From contig NZ_JAQQXQ010000001.1 of the NCBI RefSeq assembly GCF_028595285.1, positions 394,308-458,307 on the forward strand: a DNA stretch of 64,000 nt, given 5' to 3'. Each line of letters opens with the position of its first letter. Position 1 is the first letter of the stretch. The position numbers were made by a program, and so were the translations under genes. Positions 56,976 to 64,000 of this stretch are shown piece by piece. The notes below the pieces were generated by a model. It was not told where the DNA came from. It did no database searches and saw only the letters and a list, made by a program, of their open reading frames with translations. This DNA comes from Erythrobacter fulvus (GTDB lineage: Bacteria > Pseudomonadota > Alphaproteobacteria > Sphingomonadales > Sphingomonadaceae).

Positions 56976-57322
56976 GAAGCGGGCGGCTCCAGCAGGGCGT
57001 AAGGGATGCGGTAGCGGTCGGACCCGATGGCAAATTGCACTTCGCCCTCGGCAGAATTTTCGGACACCAGCGGCTCTGCCCCGTCAATCGAACGGAGCGA
57101 GCCGGTAGCGGGATCGCGCACCAAACGGCGGAAGCCGCCATCGGGGTGATGGAGAACCAGCCCGTCACTGCCCGCGACCTTCTCCAGCGTGCAGACAGGG
57201 GAAAAATCCGCCCCCGCGCCGATCGCGCAATCAACGCTGTCTCCCGGCGGCGGCGGGCTTTCACTACCGCACGCCGCCAGCAAGGCAAGTAATCCGAGCG
57301 TGCTAGATATCCGCAAACACAT
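56972..57322 (-). CDS. Small putative lipoprotein, unknown function
   Basis: A 116-residue protein with lipobox LLAAC (Cys18) and a short Pro-rich linker ([10 protein letters not shown]). The mature part has few motifs: two cysteines (SVDCAIG, SPVCTLE) that may form a disulfide, and a beta-rich remainder ending YALLEPPAS. The start at 57322 overlaps the last 20 bases of ilvD. No family is recognised; it is probably in the same transcript as ilvD and nnrD. Confidence 0.68.
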   Translation of the reverse strand: MCLRISSTLGLLALLAACGSESPPPPGDSVDCAIGAGADFSPVCTLEKVAGSDGLVLHHPDGGFRRLVRDPATGSLRSIDGAEPLVSENSAEGEVQFAIGSDRYRIPYALLEPPAS

Positions 57323-59024
57323 GGGTTTCCGCCTTGGCTCCGGGGTGAGTGATCGCGCCGTAGCGCGCCGGGCCGACAACCTGACTGTAACGCCAAAGCG
57401 CGCCGGCCTGATAGTCATTCGTGCGCGGGGTCCATGCCTTGCGCCGCTCCGCCAGCACGTTCTCGGGAACCTCGAGCTCGATGCTTCCCGTTTCCGCGTC
57501 GATAGTGATGATGTCGCCATTCTCGACCAGCGCGATTGGGCCGCAATCGGCAGCTTCGGGGCAAACATGGCCGATGCAGAAGCCGCGCGTCGCCCCGGAG
57601 AACCGCCCGTCGGTGATCAGCGCGACCTTCTCGCCCATGCCCTGCCCGTAGAGCGCGGCGGTGGTGGAAAGCATCTCGCGCATGCCGGGGCCGCCCTTGG
57701 GCCCTTCATAGCGGATCACGATGACGCAGCCTTCCGCGATATCGCGCTGTTCGACCGCGGCGAAGGCATCCTCCTCGCAATCGAACACCCGCGCCGGGCC
57801 GGAGAACTGCAGGCGCGCCATGCCTGCGACCTTCACAATCGCCCCGTCGGGCGCGAGGCTGCCCTTGAGGCCGACGACCCCGCCGGTAGGGGTGATCGGG
57901 GTCTTCACGTCGTAGAACACCTTCTGATCGGGGTTCCAAGTGATCTCCTCGATATTCTCGCCCAGCGTCTTGCCGGTGACGGTCATCGGGTTGGGTTCGA
58001 TAAAGCCGCCGTCAAGCAGCGTGCGCAGCGCCATGTAGACCCCGCCGGCTTCGTGCATGTCCTTGGCCACATACTTCCCGCCGGGCTTGAGGTCTGCGAT
58101 ATAAGGCGTTGTCTTGAAGACTTCCGCGACGTCGAAAAGATCGAAGTCGATGCCGCATTCATTGGCCATGGCAGGCAGGTGCAGCGCGGCATTGGTCGAA
58201 CCGCCCGTGGCCGCGACCACGCGCGCTGCATTCATGAAAGCCTCGCGGGTACAGATATCGCGCGGGCGCAGATTCATGGCGACAAGCTCCATCACCTGCT
58301 TGCCCGCGGCAACCGCAATTTCATCACGCGATCTGTAAGGAGCAGGCGCCATGTTGCTGTTTGGCAGGGACAAACCGATAGCCTCGCCGACGCAGGCCAT
58401 GGTGTTGGCGGTGAACTGCCCGCCGCAGGCACCGTGACCGGGGCAGGCGACCTTTTCGAGCGCGATCAACTCGGTCAGCGGGCAATTGCCCGCGGCGAAC
58501 TGGCCGACCGCCTCGAACACATCGACCACGGTCACATCATTGCCGCGGTGGGTGCCGGGCAGGATCGATCCGCCGTAGACGAAGATCGAGGGCACGTTGA
58601 GCCGCAGCATCGCCATCATCATGCCGGGCAGGCTCTTGTCACACCCAGCAAATCCGACAAGCGCATCATAACAATGGCCCCGGACCGAAACCTCGATCGA
58701 ATCCGCGATGATTTCACGGCTGATGAGCGAGGACTTCATGCCCTGGTGACCCATCGCGATACCGTCAGTCACGGTGATGGTGTTGAACCGCCGCGGGGTG
58801 CCGCCGCCAGCGATCACGCCTTCGCGGCAGATATCGGCCTGCGCATTGAGGGTGGTGTTGCACGGCGCGGAATCGTTGCCCGCACTGACCACGCCGACGA
58901 AAGGCTGGGCGATCTCCTCTTCGGTCATGCCCATCGCATAGTAGTAGGAGCGGTGCGGCGCGCGCTCCGGGCCGACCGAGACGTGGCGGCTGGGGAGCTT
59001 CGACTTGTCAAACTTCTGCGACAT
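57303..59024 (-). CDS. ilvD: Dihydroxy-acid dehydratase
   Basis: Valine, leucine and isoleucine pathway enzyme, 573 residues, ATG 59024. Iron-sulfur and metal residues are seen at [25 protein letters not shown] and [20 protein letters not shown], and the [10 protein letters not shown] start is typical. Converts 2,3-dihydroxy-3-methylbutanoate and homologue to 2-oxoacids in the cytoplasm. It overlaps the small lipoprotein gene by 20 bases and follows the N-formylglutamate amidohydrolase-like gene by 41. Confidence 0.97.
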   Translation of the reverse strand: MSQKFDKSKLPSRHVSVGPERAPHRSYYYAMGMTEEEIAQPFVGVVSAGNDSAPCNTTLNAQADICREGVIAGGGTPRRFNTITVTDGIAMGHQGMKSSLISREIIADSIEVSVRGHCYDALVGFAGCDKSLPGMMMAMLRLNVPSIFVYGGSILPGTHRGNDVTVVDVFEAVGQFAAGNCPLTELIALEKVACPGHGACGGQFTANTMACVGEAIGLSLPNSNMAPAPYRSRDEIAVAAGKQVMELVAMNLRPRDICTREAFMNAARVVAATGGSTNAALHLPAMANECGIDFDLFDVAEVFKTTPYIADLKPGGKYVAKDMHEAGGVYMALRTLLDGGFIEPNPMTVTGKTLGENIEEITWNPDQKVFYDVKTPITPTGGVVGLKGSLAPDGAIVKVAGMARLQFSGPARVFDCEEDAFAAVEQRDIAEGCVIVIRYEGPKGGPGMREMLSTTAALYGQGMGEKVALITDGRFSGATRGFCIGHVCPEAADCGPIALVENGDIITIDAETGSIELEVPENVLAERRKAWTPRTNDYQAGALWRYSQVVGPARYGAITHPGAKAETHVFADI

Positions 59025-59065
59025 AAGATTTCCCGTTGAAGGCGATTTATGAAATGCCCTTGCCT

Positions 59066-59782
59066 TCAGCGAAGCGCCGACGCAACCCTTTGCGCAATAT
59101 TCGCCAACAAAGCAGCCCAGCGTGCGTGATCCTCGGGCGATTGTGCCAGATCCTGCCGGATCTCGATGCCGAGGTAAGGGCGTCCGTGCGCCTCGGCGTG
59201 GCGGTTCATGGTGTAATTGAGATCGCGGCCCGAATAGGGGAGATTGTCGCCGACATTCAGGCCCTCGGCCGCGAGCAGCGGAATGGCGATGCGCGCGGCG
59301 CGATCATCGGTGTTGTAGAGCACCCCCACCTGCCACGGGCGCGCTTCCTCGCGGCTGGCAAGGCGCGGAGTGAAGCTGTGGAGCGAGAGGACCAGCGCCG
59401 GTTGCGCCTGCTCCAGCCATTCGCCCAGCGCAGAGTGATAGGGGCGGTGGAAGCGGTTCAGGCGTTCCTCGCGGCTCGCACCGACATTGCCGGGAATCGG
59501 ATGACCGTCGCTGGTGTCGGGGACGAGGCCGGGCGCATCCTCCTCGCGGTTGAAGTCGCAGACGAGGCGGCTGACCGCAGCAATGTGCGCGGGGACGGCG
59601 TGATCACGGGCGAGCCGCTCGGCAATCGCTTCGGTGCCGATATCGACAGCGATGTGATCTTCCAGCAGATGCGTCGGAATGCCGAGACTTATGTCGTCCG
59701 GCACGCGATTGCTTGCGTGGTCGGCGGCGCAAACGATCCCGCCGGGCGCGGGCGAGCCGAGTTGGCGGAAAGCTTCTGTCAA
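59066..59782 (-). CDS. N-formylglutamate amidohydrolase-like protein
   Basis: A 238-residue member of the FGase/HutG family. Family blocks are [61 protein letters not shown] and [11 protein letters not shown]. The frame can be read far into ispE, but an abrupt shift in composition and the repeat at 59793-59857 rule that out. TTG at 59782 with GGAG eight bases before it is the best start. Histidine-degradation neighbours are absent, so substrate and role are uncertain. Confidence 0.8.
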   Translation of the reverse strand: MTEAFRQLGSPAPGGIVCAADHASNRVPDDISLGIPTHLLEDHIAVDIGTEAIAERLARDHAVPAHIAAVSRLVCDFNREEDAPGLVPDTSDGHPIPGNVGASREERLNRFHRPYHSALGEWLEQAQPALVLSLHSFTPRLASREEARPWQVGVLYNTDDRAARIAIPLLAAEGLNVGDNLPYSGRDLNYTMNRHAEAHGRPYLGIEIRQDLAQSPEDHARWAALLANIAQRVASALR

Positions 59783-59792
59783 AGCCCGATCT

Positions 59793-59857
59793 CCGTTCGT
59801 GTCGAGCGAAGTCGAGACACCATGGACCGGCCTCTCGACTTCGCTCGAGGCGAACGG
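59793..59857. repeat. REP-like inverted repeat between ispE and the FGase-like gene
   Basis: Two 25-base arms, 59793-59817 and 59833-59857, pair at 23 positions (core GTCGAGCGAAGTCGAGA / TCTCGACTTCGCTCGA, outer CCGTTCG / CGAACGG) around a 15-base loop. It fills the intergenic space and would form a strong hairpin in the transcript. This TCGACTTCGCTCGA-type palindrome resembles short dispersed repeats I associate with sphingomonad genomes, which is recollection. Confidence 0.75.
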
Positions 59858-59873
59858 GTTTCGGGGCAAGCCC

Positions 59874-60677
59874 TCACCGCAGTCGCCCCGCCATGGTCCA
59901 CCACTCCCCCGGCATCGCCGCCGCCGCCGCATCGCGGGCTTCGACGGTATCGTAGAGCGCAAAGCAGGTCGCGCCCGAACCGGACATGCGGGCGAGCCAC
60001 GGATTGGTCGTTTGCAGGGCAGCCAGCACCTCGGCGATCCCGGGGCAGAGCGAAATGGCGGGCGCTTCGAGGTCGTTGCGCCCTTCCCTTGCGATCTTGC
60101 TGGCCGGGCCTTCCGGCAGCGCGCCCCTGTCCGCGCCGTCCCAAGCCTTGAACACCGGGCCGGTCGAGAGCGGCACGCGCGGGTTGACCAGCAGCACCGG
60201 GGTTCCGGCGAGGTCGTCCTCGACGCTCTCCTGCTCGGTGCCGGTGCCGAGGCCGATATGGGTGCGGCTGAGGACGCAGGCGGGCACATCCGCGCCGAGC
60301 TTGGCCGCGCGCGCCTGCCAGTCCTCCGGCAATCCGTGCAATGCCTCGACAATCCGGAACACTGCCCCCGCATCCGCCGACCCGCCGCCAAGGCCAGCCG
60401 CGACGGGGAGGTTCTTTTCGAGAGTCACTGCGAGGCCCTGCGAGCGCGGGAGGGCGCCCAAGGCGCGGGCCACAAGGTTGTCGAAGGGATTGTCCAGCAC
60501 TCCCGCGAATTCACCCACCGTGGCGAAGCTGTCCTGCGCGGCAGGCTTCGCCGTCAGCACATCGCCCGTATCGACGAAGGCGAACAGGGTCTCAAGCTCG
60601 TGATACCCGTCCTCCCGCCGCCTGCGAACATGCAGAGCGAGATTGATCTTGGCGTAGGCGGTTTCAGTGATCCTCAC
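59874..60677 (-). CDS. ispE: 4-diphosphocytidyl-2-C-methyl-D-erythritol kinase
   Basis: GHMP kinase of the MEP isoprenoid pathway, 267 residues. It begins MRITETAYAKINLALHV and has the ATP motif LPVAAGLGGGSADAGA and the C-terminal LARMSGSGATCFALYD. It phosphorylates CDP-methylerythritol in the cytoplasm. Start GTG 60677 overlaps the small membrane-protein stop (GTGA). A repeat follows the stop. Carotenoid and quinone producers in this group need this pathway. Confidence 0.95.
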   Translation of the reverse strand: MRITETAYAKINLALHVRRRREDGYHELETLFAFVDTGDVLTAKPAAQDSFATVGEFAGVLDNPFDNLVARALGALPRSQGLAVTLEKNLPVAAGLGGGSADAGAVFRIVEALHGLPEDWQARAAKLGADVPACVLSRTHIGLGTGTEQESVEDDLAGTPVLLVNPRVPLSTGPVFKAWDGADRGALPEGPASKIAREGRNDLEAPAISLCPGIAEVLAALQTTNPWLARMSGSGATCFALYDTVEARDAAAAAMPGEWWTMAGRLR

Positions 60678-60910
60678 GCTCGACGCTTACTACCCATGGA
60701 ATTGCGCAATGAGCCTCTCGCGATCCAGCGCGAAACAGTGCCAGCGCCGAGAATGAACCCAATTAACAAAACCACACGGTCGAAGCTGGTGAGCACCTGC
60801 TTCACTTGCTCGTTAGCAAACCCGGCGAAAACGCACGCAAGCAAAAACACCACCACAGCCAGGACGGCACGCAATCGCTCAATGGAAAACATGCCGCCCT
60901 GCAACCTCAC
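60674..60910 (-). CDS. Small membrane protein between etfD and ispE, unknown function
   Basis: A 78-residue frame (GTG 60910 overlapping the ETF-QO stop; ATG 60892 alternative with AGGG before it). It has two hydrophobic segments, LRAVLAVVVFLLACVFAGF and VVLLIGFILGAGTVSRW, and a basic tail RNSMGSKRRA. Overlap with both neighbours suggests a real translated gene. No family recognised. Confidence 0.55.
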   Translation of the reverse strand: MRLQGGMFSIERLRAVLAVVVFLLACVFAGFANEQVKQVLTSFDRVVLLIGFILGAGTVSRWIARGSLRNSMGSKRRA

Positions 60911-62556
60911 ATATTCGGATAGTTCGGCCCGCCGCCACCTTCGGGCGTTACCCAGTTGATGTTCTGGTTGGGGTCCTTGATGTCGCAGGTCTTGCAGTGG
61001 ACGCAGTTCTGCGAGTTGATCTGGAACTTAGGCTCGCCGGTCTTCTCATCTGTGAGCCATTCGTAGACCCCCGCCGGGCAGTAACGCGCCGAGGGGCCGC
61101 CGAACACCGCCAACTCGCTGTCCTTCTGCAAGCCAAGGTCGGCCACCTGCAGGTGCACCGGCTGGTCCTCGGCATGGTTGGTGTAGCTATAGGCGACGTT
61201 TGTCAGGCGGTCGAAGCTGATCACCCCGTCGGGCTTGGGGTAGTCGATCTTCGGGTAAAGATCGGCGCGGCCGGTATAGGTGTAGTCCGGCTTGTGCTTC
61301 ATGCTGATGGGAAGCCCGATCTTGAGCGTGCGCATCCACATGTCGATTCCCGCGAGCGCCGTGCCGATATCGCCGCCATACTTGGCAACCGCCGGCTGGG
61401 CGTTCTGGACGAGCTTGAGTTCGGTCGCGATCCAGCTCGAACGCACTGCCGCGTCGTAATCGGCGAGTTCAGTCTTCTCGTTGCCCGCCGCAATCGCCGC
61501 CGCGATGCTTTCCGCCGCCAGCATCCCGCTCTTCATCGCGGTGTGGCTGCCCTTGATGCGCGGCACGTTGACGAAGCCCGCCGCGCAGCCGATCAGCGCC
61601 CCGCCGGGGAATGCAAGCTTGGGCACCGACTGCCACCCGCCCTCGTTGATCGCCCGGGCGCCGTAGCTGACGCGCTTGCCGCCTTCGAGGTACTCGCGGA
61701 TCGCAGGGTGCTGCTTCCAGCGCTGGAATTCCTGATAGGGCGAGACCCAGGGGTTCTTGTAATCGAGCGCCGTGACGAAGCCGAGCGCCACCTGCCCGTT
61801 GGCCTGGTGGTAGAGGAAGCCCCCGCCCCAGCTATCGCTTTCGGTGAGCGGCCAGCCCTGGGTGTGGATCACCCGGCCCGGCTTGTGCTTCTTGGGATCA
61901 ATGTCCCACAGTTCCTTGATGCCAAGGCCGTAGACCTGCGGCTGGCAATTGGCCTCAAGGTCGAACATCGCCTTCATGCGCTTGGTCAGGTGGCCGCGTG
62001 CGCCTTCGGCAAACAGGGTATACTTGGCGTGGATTTCCATGCCCGGCTGGTAATCGCCCTTGTGACTGCCATCGGCGGCAACGCCCATGTCCTGCGTGAT
62101 GACACCGGCAACGCGGCCTTCATCATCGATCATCACTTCGGCCGCGGGGAAGCCGGGGAAAACCATCACGCCCAGACCTTCGGCCTGCTCGGCCAGCCAG
62201 CGCGCCAGATTGCCGAGCGATCCGGTGTAGCAGCCATGGTTGCTCATCAGCGGCGGCATGATCGCGTGCGGCATCGAGGTCTTGCCGGTTTTGGACAGCA
62301 CCCAGTGCCAGTTATCGGTCACCGGGGTCTGCGCCATCGGGCAGCCCATGTCGCGCCATTCGGGCAGCAGTTCATCAAGCGACTTGGGATCGACCACCGC
62401 GCCCGAGAGAATATGCGCGCCGACTTCCGAGCCTTTCTCCAGCACGATCACTTCGAGTTCGGCGTTGATCTGCTTTAGCCTGATCGCCGCGGCCAGCCCT
62501 GCTACGCCGCCACCGACAATCACGACATCGCATGGCATTGATTCACGTTCGCTCAT
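60907..62556 (-). CDS. Electron transfer flavoprotein-ubiquinone oxidoreductase
   Basis: Membrane-attached flavoprotein of 549 residues passing electrons from ETF to ubiquinone. The FAD loop is VVIVGGGVAGLAAAIRL, EKGSEVGAHILSGAVVDP is the family signature, and the C-terminal [4Fe-4S] motif is NCVHCKTCDIKDPNQNINW. The start ATG 62556 has AGGAAAG before it; a GTG 24 codons upstream is less likely. No ETF genes are in the window. It heads a minus-strand run into ispE. Confidence 0.95.
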   Translation of the reverse strand: MSERESMPCDVVIVGGGVAGLAAAIRLKQINAELEVIVLEKGSEVGAHILSGAVVDPKSLDELLPEWRDMGCPMAQTPVTDNWHWVLSKTGKTSMPHAIMPPLMSNHGCYTGSLGNLARWLAEQAEGLGVMVFPGFPAAEVMIDDEGRVAGVITQDMGVAADGSHKGDYQPGMEIHAKYTLFAEGARGHLTKRMKAMFDLEANCQPQVYGLGIKELWDIDPKKHKPGRVIHTQGWPLTESDSWGGGFLYHQANGQVALGFVTALDYKNPWVSPYQEFQRWKQHPAIREYLEGGKRVSYGARAINEGGWQSVPKLAFPGGALIGCAAGFVNVPRIKGSHTAMKSGMLAAESIAAAIAAGNEKTELADYDAAVRSSWIATELKLVQNAQPAVAKYGGDIGTALAGIDMWMRTLKIGLPISMKHKPDYTYTGRADLYPKIDYPKPDGVISFDRLTNVAYSYTNHAEDQPVHLQVADLGLQKDSELAVFGGPSARYCPAGVYEWLTDEKTGEPKFQINSQNCVHCKTCDIKDPNQNINWVTPEGGGGPNYPNM

Positions 62557-62680
62557 CGGGCTTTCCTGATCCTTGCTAGGTTTTGACGCGCTCGGCGCAC
62601 ATTCCGGCGAATTGCTGATGTCGTCCACTTGCTAACCGGGACCGGGACAGTCAAGACCCGCATTGGATAGCACCTGCCCG

Positions 62681-63475
62681 ATGACCCGTCCCGAACCTTC
62701 CCTTGCCCGCGAACTCGACGCTGCGCTTTCCTGGTGGCAGGCGGCGGGGGTTACGCACGACTTCACCGATGACGCTACGGCGTGGTTGGCCGATGCGACG
62801 TCGCTGGCTGCCGAAGCGTCGCCGAGCGCTGCGCGCGCAAAGCCTGTGGATGCGGGAAGCCAGCAGGCGCAGATTGCCGCGCGAAACACCCCGGTATCAC
62901 CGGCCGAGCCGCCCCGTCCGGCCCGGCGCGATCTGCTGGGCGAATCGCCGCCCGCCGATCTGGCCGGTTTCCGCGACTGGTGGATGACCGCCCCCGCACT
63001 GGGTACGGCAAACACATTTCCCCGCATTGCCCCCCGCGGAACGGCAGGCGCCGCATTGATGGTGCTTGTGCCCCAGCCGGAGGAAGGCGACCGCGAACGC
63101 CTGCTTGACGGGCCACAGGGCCGACTGCTGGCCAATATCATCGCTGCGACGGGGTTGGACGAAGACGCAGTCTACATCGCCTCGGCATTGCCCTGCCATA
63201 CGCCGATGGCCGATCTTTCGGCCTTGGCCGCAGGCGGGATGGACGCGGTTACCGCGCATCACGTCGCGCTGGCCGCACCGCAGCGCGTGCTGGTGCTGGG
63301 GACAGCGCTGACGCCGATGCTGGGCGCGACAGACGCAAATGGTTTACGGGAAATCAACCATAATTCGGGCACGCTTCCCGTCATGGTGAGCGAGACGCTC
63401 GAAGCGATGATGGATATGCCCCGGCTAAAGGCCCGGTTTTGGCGGAGATGGATGGAATGGTCGGCCTCTCGATGA
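62681..63475 (+). CDS. Uracil-DNA glycosylase superfamily protein, degenerate active site
   Basis: A 264-residue protein resembling family 4/5 UDG proteins: QGRLLANIIAATGLDEDAVYIASALPCHTPM corresponds in two parts to the GRLL helix and strand region of the fold, and VLVLGTALTPMLGA follows. The usual GEAPG motif is replaced near VLVPQPEEGD, and the N-terminal 100 residues are low-complexity and Ala/Pro rich. Glycosylase activity is therefore doubtful. It is coupled to the next gene by an ATGA overlap. Confidence 0.6.
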   Translation: MTRPEPSLARELDAALSWWQAAGVTHDFTDDATAWLADATSLAAEASPSAARAKPVDAGSQQAQIAARNTPVSPAEPPRPARRDLLGESPPADLAGFRDWWMTAPALGTANTFPRIAPRGTAGAALMVLVPQPEEGDRERLLDGPQGRLLANIIAATGLDEDAVYIASALPCHTPMADLSALAAGGMDAVTAHHVALAAPQRVLVLGTALTPMLGATDANGLREINHNSGTLPVMVSETLEAMMDMPRLKARFWRRWMEWSASR

Positions 63476-64000
63476 TGCGCATGCGCTTTGGGGTGGCAGC
63501 GATGGCGCTTACGGCATTGTCAATGCCGGGCGGCGCGGCGGCGCAATCGGGCGATCTGGTTGCGCGCTGGGACGGGCAGGCGCAACAACAGCGCGCACTC
63601 GCGGCCGTGCTTTCGCAGGAAGACCGCAGCTTCTACCGCGAACTTTTCGCCGCGATCGACGCCGAGCAGTGGAGCCTCGTCGAAGCCCTGCTCGCCGCAC
63701 GGCCCGACGGGTTGCTGACCGCAGTCGCACGCGCCGAGTACTACACCCACGCCAACAGCCCCAAAGTTTCGGCGGAACAGATCACGCAGTGGTTCGCTGC
63801 GGGCATCGAACTGCCGCAGGCCGAGCAACTTGTGCGGATGGGCGCCAAGCGCGGCGTCGAATACCTGCCGTCGCTGCCCGGCACGCAGGGTTTCGCACGC
63901 CAGCCTTCTGCGCCCAAGCGGATCCTGCCGCGCACCGTCAACGACGGCACCATGCCCTCTGCCACCGCCACCGCGATCCTGGAGGCGATCAAGGCCGACA
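63472..64000 (+). CDS. Lytic transglycosylase (5' part; 3' end outside window)
   Basis: The frame opens at ATG 63472 (overlapping the previous stop) and runs to the right edge with 176 codons. It has a signal peptide (GVAAMALTALSMPGGAAAQ) and helical repeats such as DRSFYRELFAAIDAEQWSLV and AEYYTHANSPKVSAEQITQW, typical of the superhelical domain of Slt-type transglycosylases. The catalytic domain is beyond the edge, so identity rests on this N-terminal half. It would degrade peptidoglycan in the periplasm. Confidence 0.65.
   Translation, partial: MMRMRFGVAAMALTALSMPGGAAAQSGDLVARWDGQAQQQRALAAVLSQEDRSFYRELFAAIDAEQWSLVEALLAARPDGLLTAVARAEYYTHANSPKVSAEQITQWFAAGIELPQAEQLVRMGAKRGVEYLPSLPGTQGFARQPSAPKRILPRTVNDGTMPSATATAILEAIKAD

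Noticed and set aside
59783..60391. N-terminal extension of the FGase-like protein into ispE
   Set aside because: The frame is open but crosses the inverted repeat and ispE in another frame; TTG 59782 with GGAG gives the family's normal length.
1..64000. CRISPR arrays, tRNA or rRNA genes, insertion sequences, prophage
   Set aside because: No regular direct repeats, tRNA-like cloverleaf, rRNA sequence, transposase or integrase was noticed; gene content is continuous chromosomal.

Overview
The window is a high-GC, gene-dense chromosomal segment from an alphaproteobacterium. The gene content (a nuo operon in the order A-B-C-D-E-F-G-H-I-J-K-L-M, RNase E with an acidic insert in its S1 domain and a Gly-Trp-Trp tail, and an exosortase A type exopolysaccharide locus) fits Sphingomonadales, most likely an Erythrobacter/Porphyrobacter-like member of the Erythrobacteraceae. 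That placement is inference from content; no rRNA or tRNA gene was seen.

Layout. (1) 1-13110, minus strand: NADH:quinone oxidoreductase (complex I) operon from nuoA to nuoM, cut by the left edge, with three small membrane-protein genes inserted and translationally coupled (63, 58 and 47 codons). (2) 13254-25205: housekeeping and metabolic genes (aldehyde dehydrogenase, thiolase, SH3 protein, 2-hydroxyacid dehydrogenase, nitronate monooxygenase-like protein, a lipoprotein methyltransferase, RF2, an exported peroxiredoxin, PBP1A, cell-wall amidase). (3) 25206-28435: RNase E with a 426-base leader and an intrinsic terminator. (4) 28436-33891: a methyltransferase, then an unfamiliar module made of two paralogous 338-residue ATP-grasp ligases flanking an oppositely oriented PLP-dependent enzyme, a small three-helix membrane protein and an SDR. 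(5) 34033-36410: sdhB without sdhCDA, a hotdog thioesterase and zapE. (6) 36407-54394: an exosortase A (XrtA)-associated exopolysaccharide locus. A long minus-strand run holds export lipoprotein, chain-length protein, tyrosine kinase, outer-membrane protein, ATPase, deacetylase, FemAB-like protein, glycosyltransferase, XrtA and amidotransferase. Next to it is a second arm of AMP ligase and PLP decarboxylase (minus) and GNAT-like protein, ACP and two hydrolases (plus). (7) 54391-62556, minus strand: RNA methyltransferase, NAD(P)HX repair enzyme, lipoprotein, ilvD, N-formylglutamate amidohydrolase-like protein, ispE, small membrane protein and ETF-ubiquinone oxidoreductase, mostly overlapping. 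(8) 62681-64000: a degenerate uracil-DNA-glycosylase-family protein and the start of a lytic transglycosylase, cut by the right edge.

How it fits together. Complex I, ETF-QO and SdhB feed electrons into the quinone pool. PBP1A, the amidase and the transglycosylase remodel peptidoglycan. The XrtA locus should make and export a surface polysaccharide and process PEP-CTERM proteins, although no PEP-CTERM substrate is encoded here. The least explained part is the ATP-grasp/PLP/ATP-grasp module at 29218-32812, which looks like a small pathway forming amide or peptide bonds on an unknown amino acid. Start codons were chosen from Shine-Dalgarno matches and overlaps; GTG and TTG starts are frequent.
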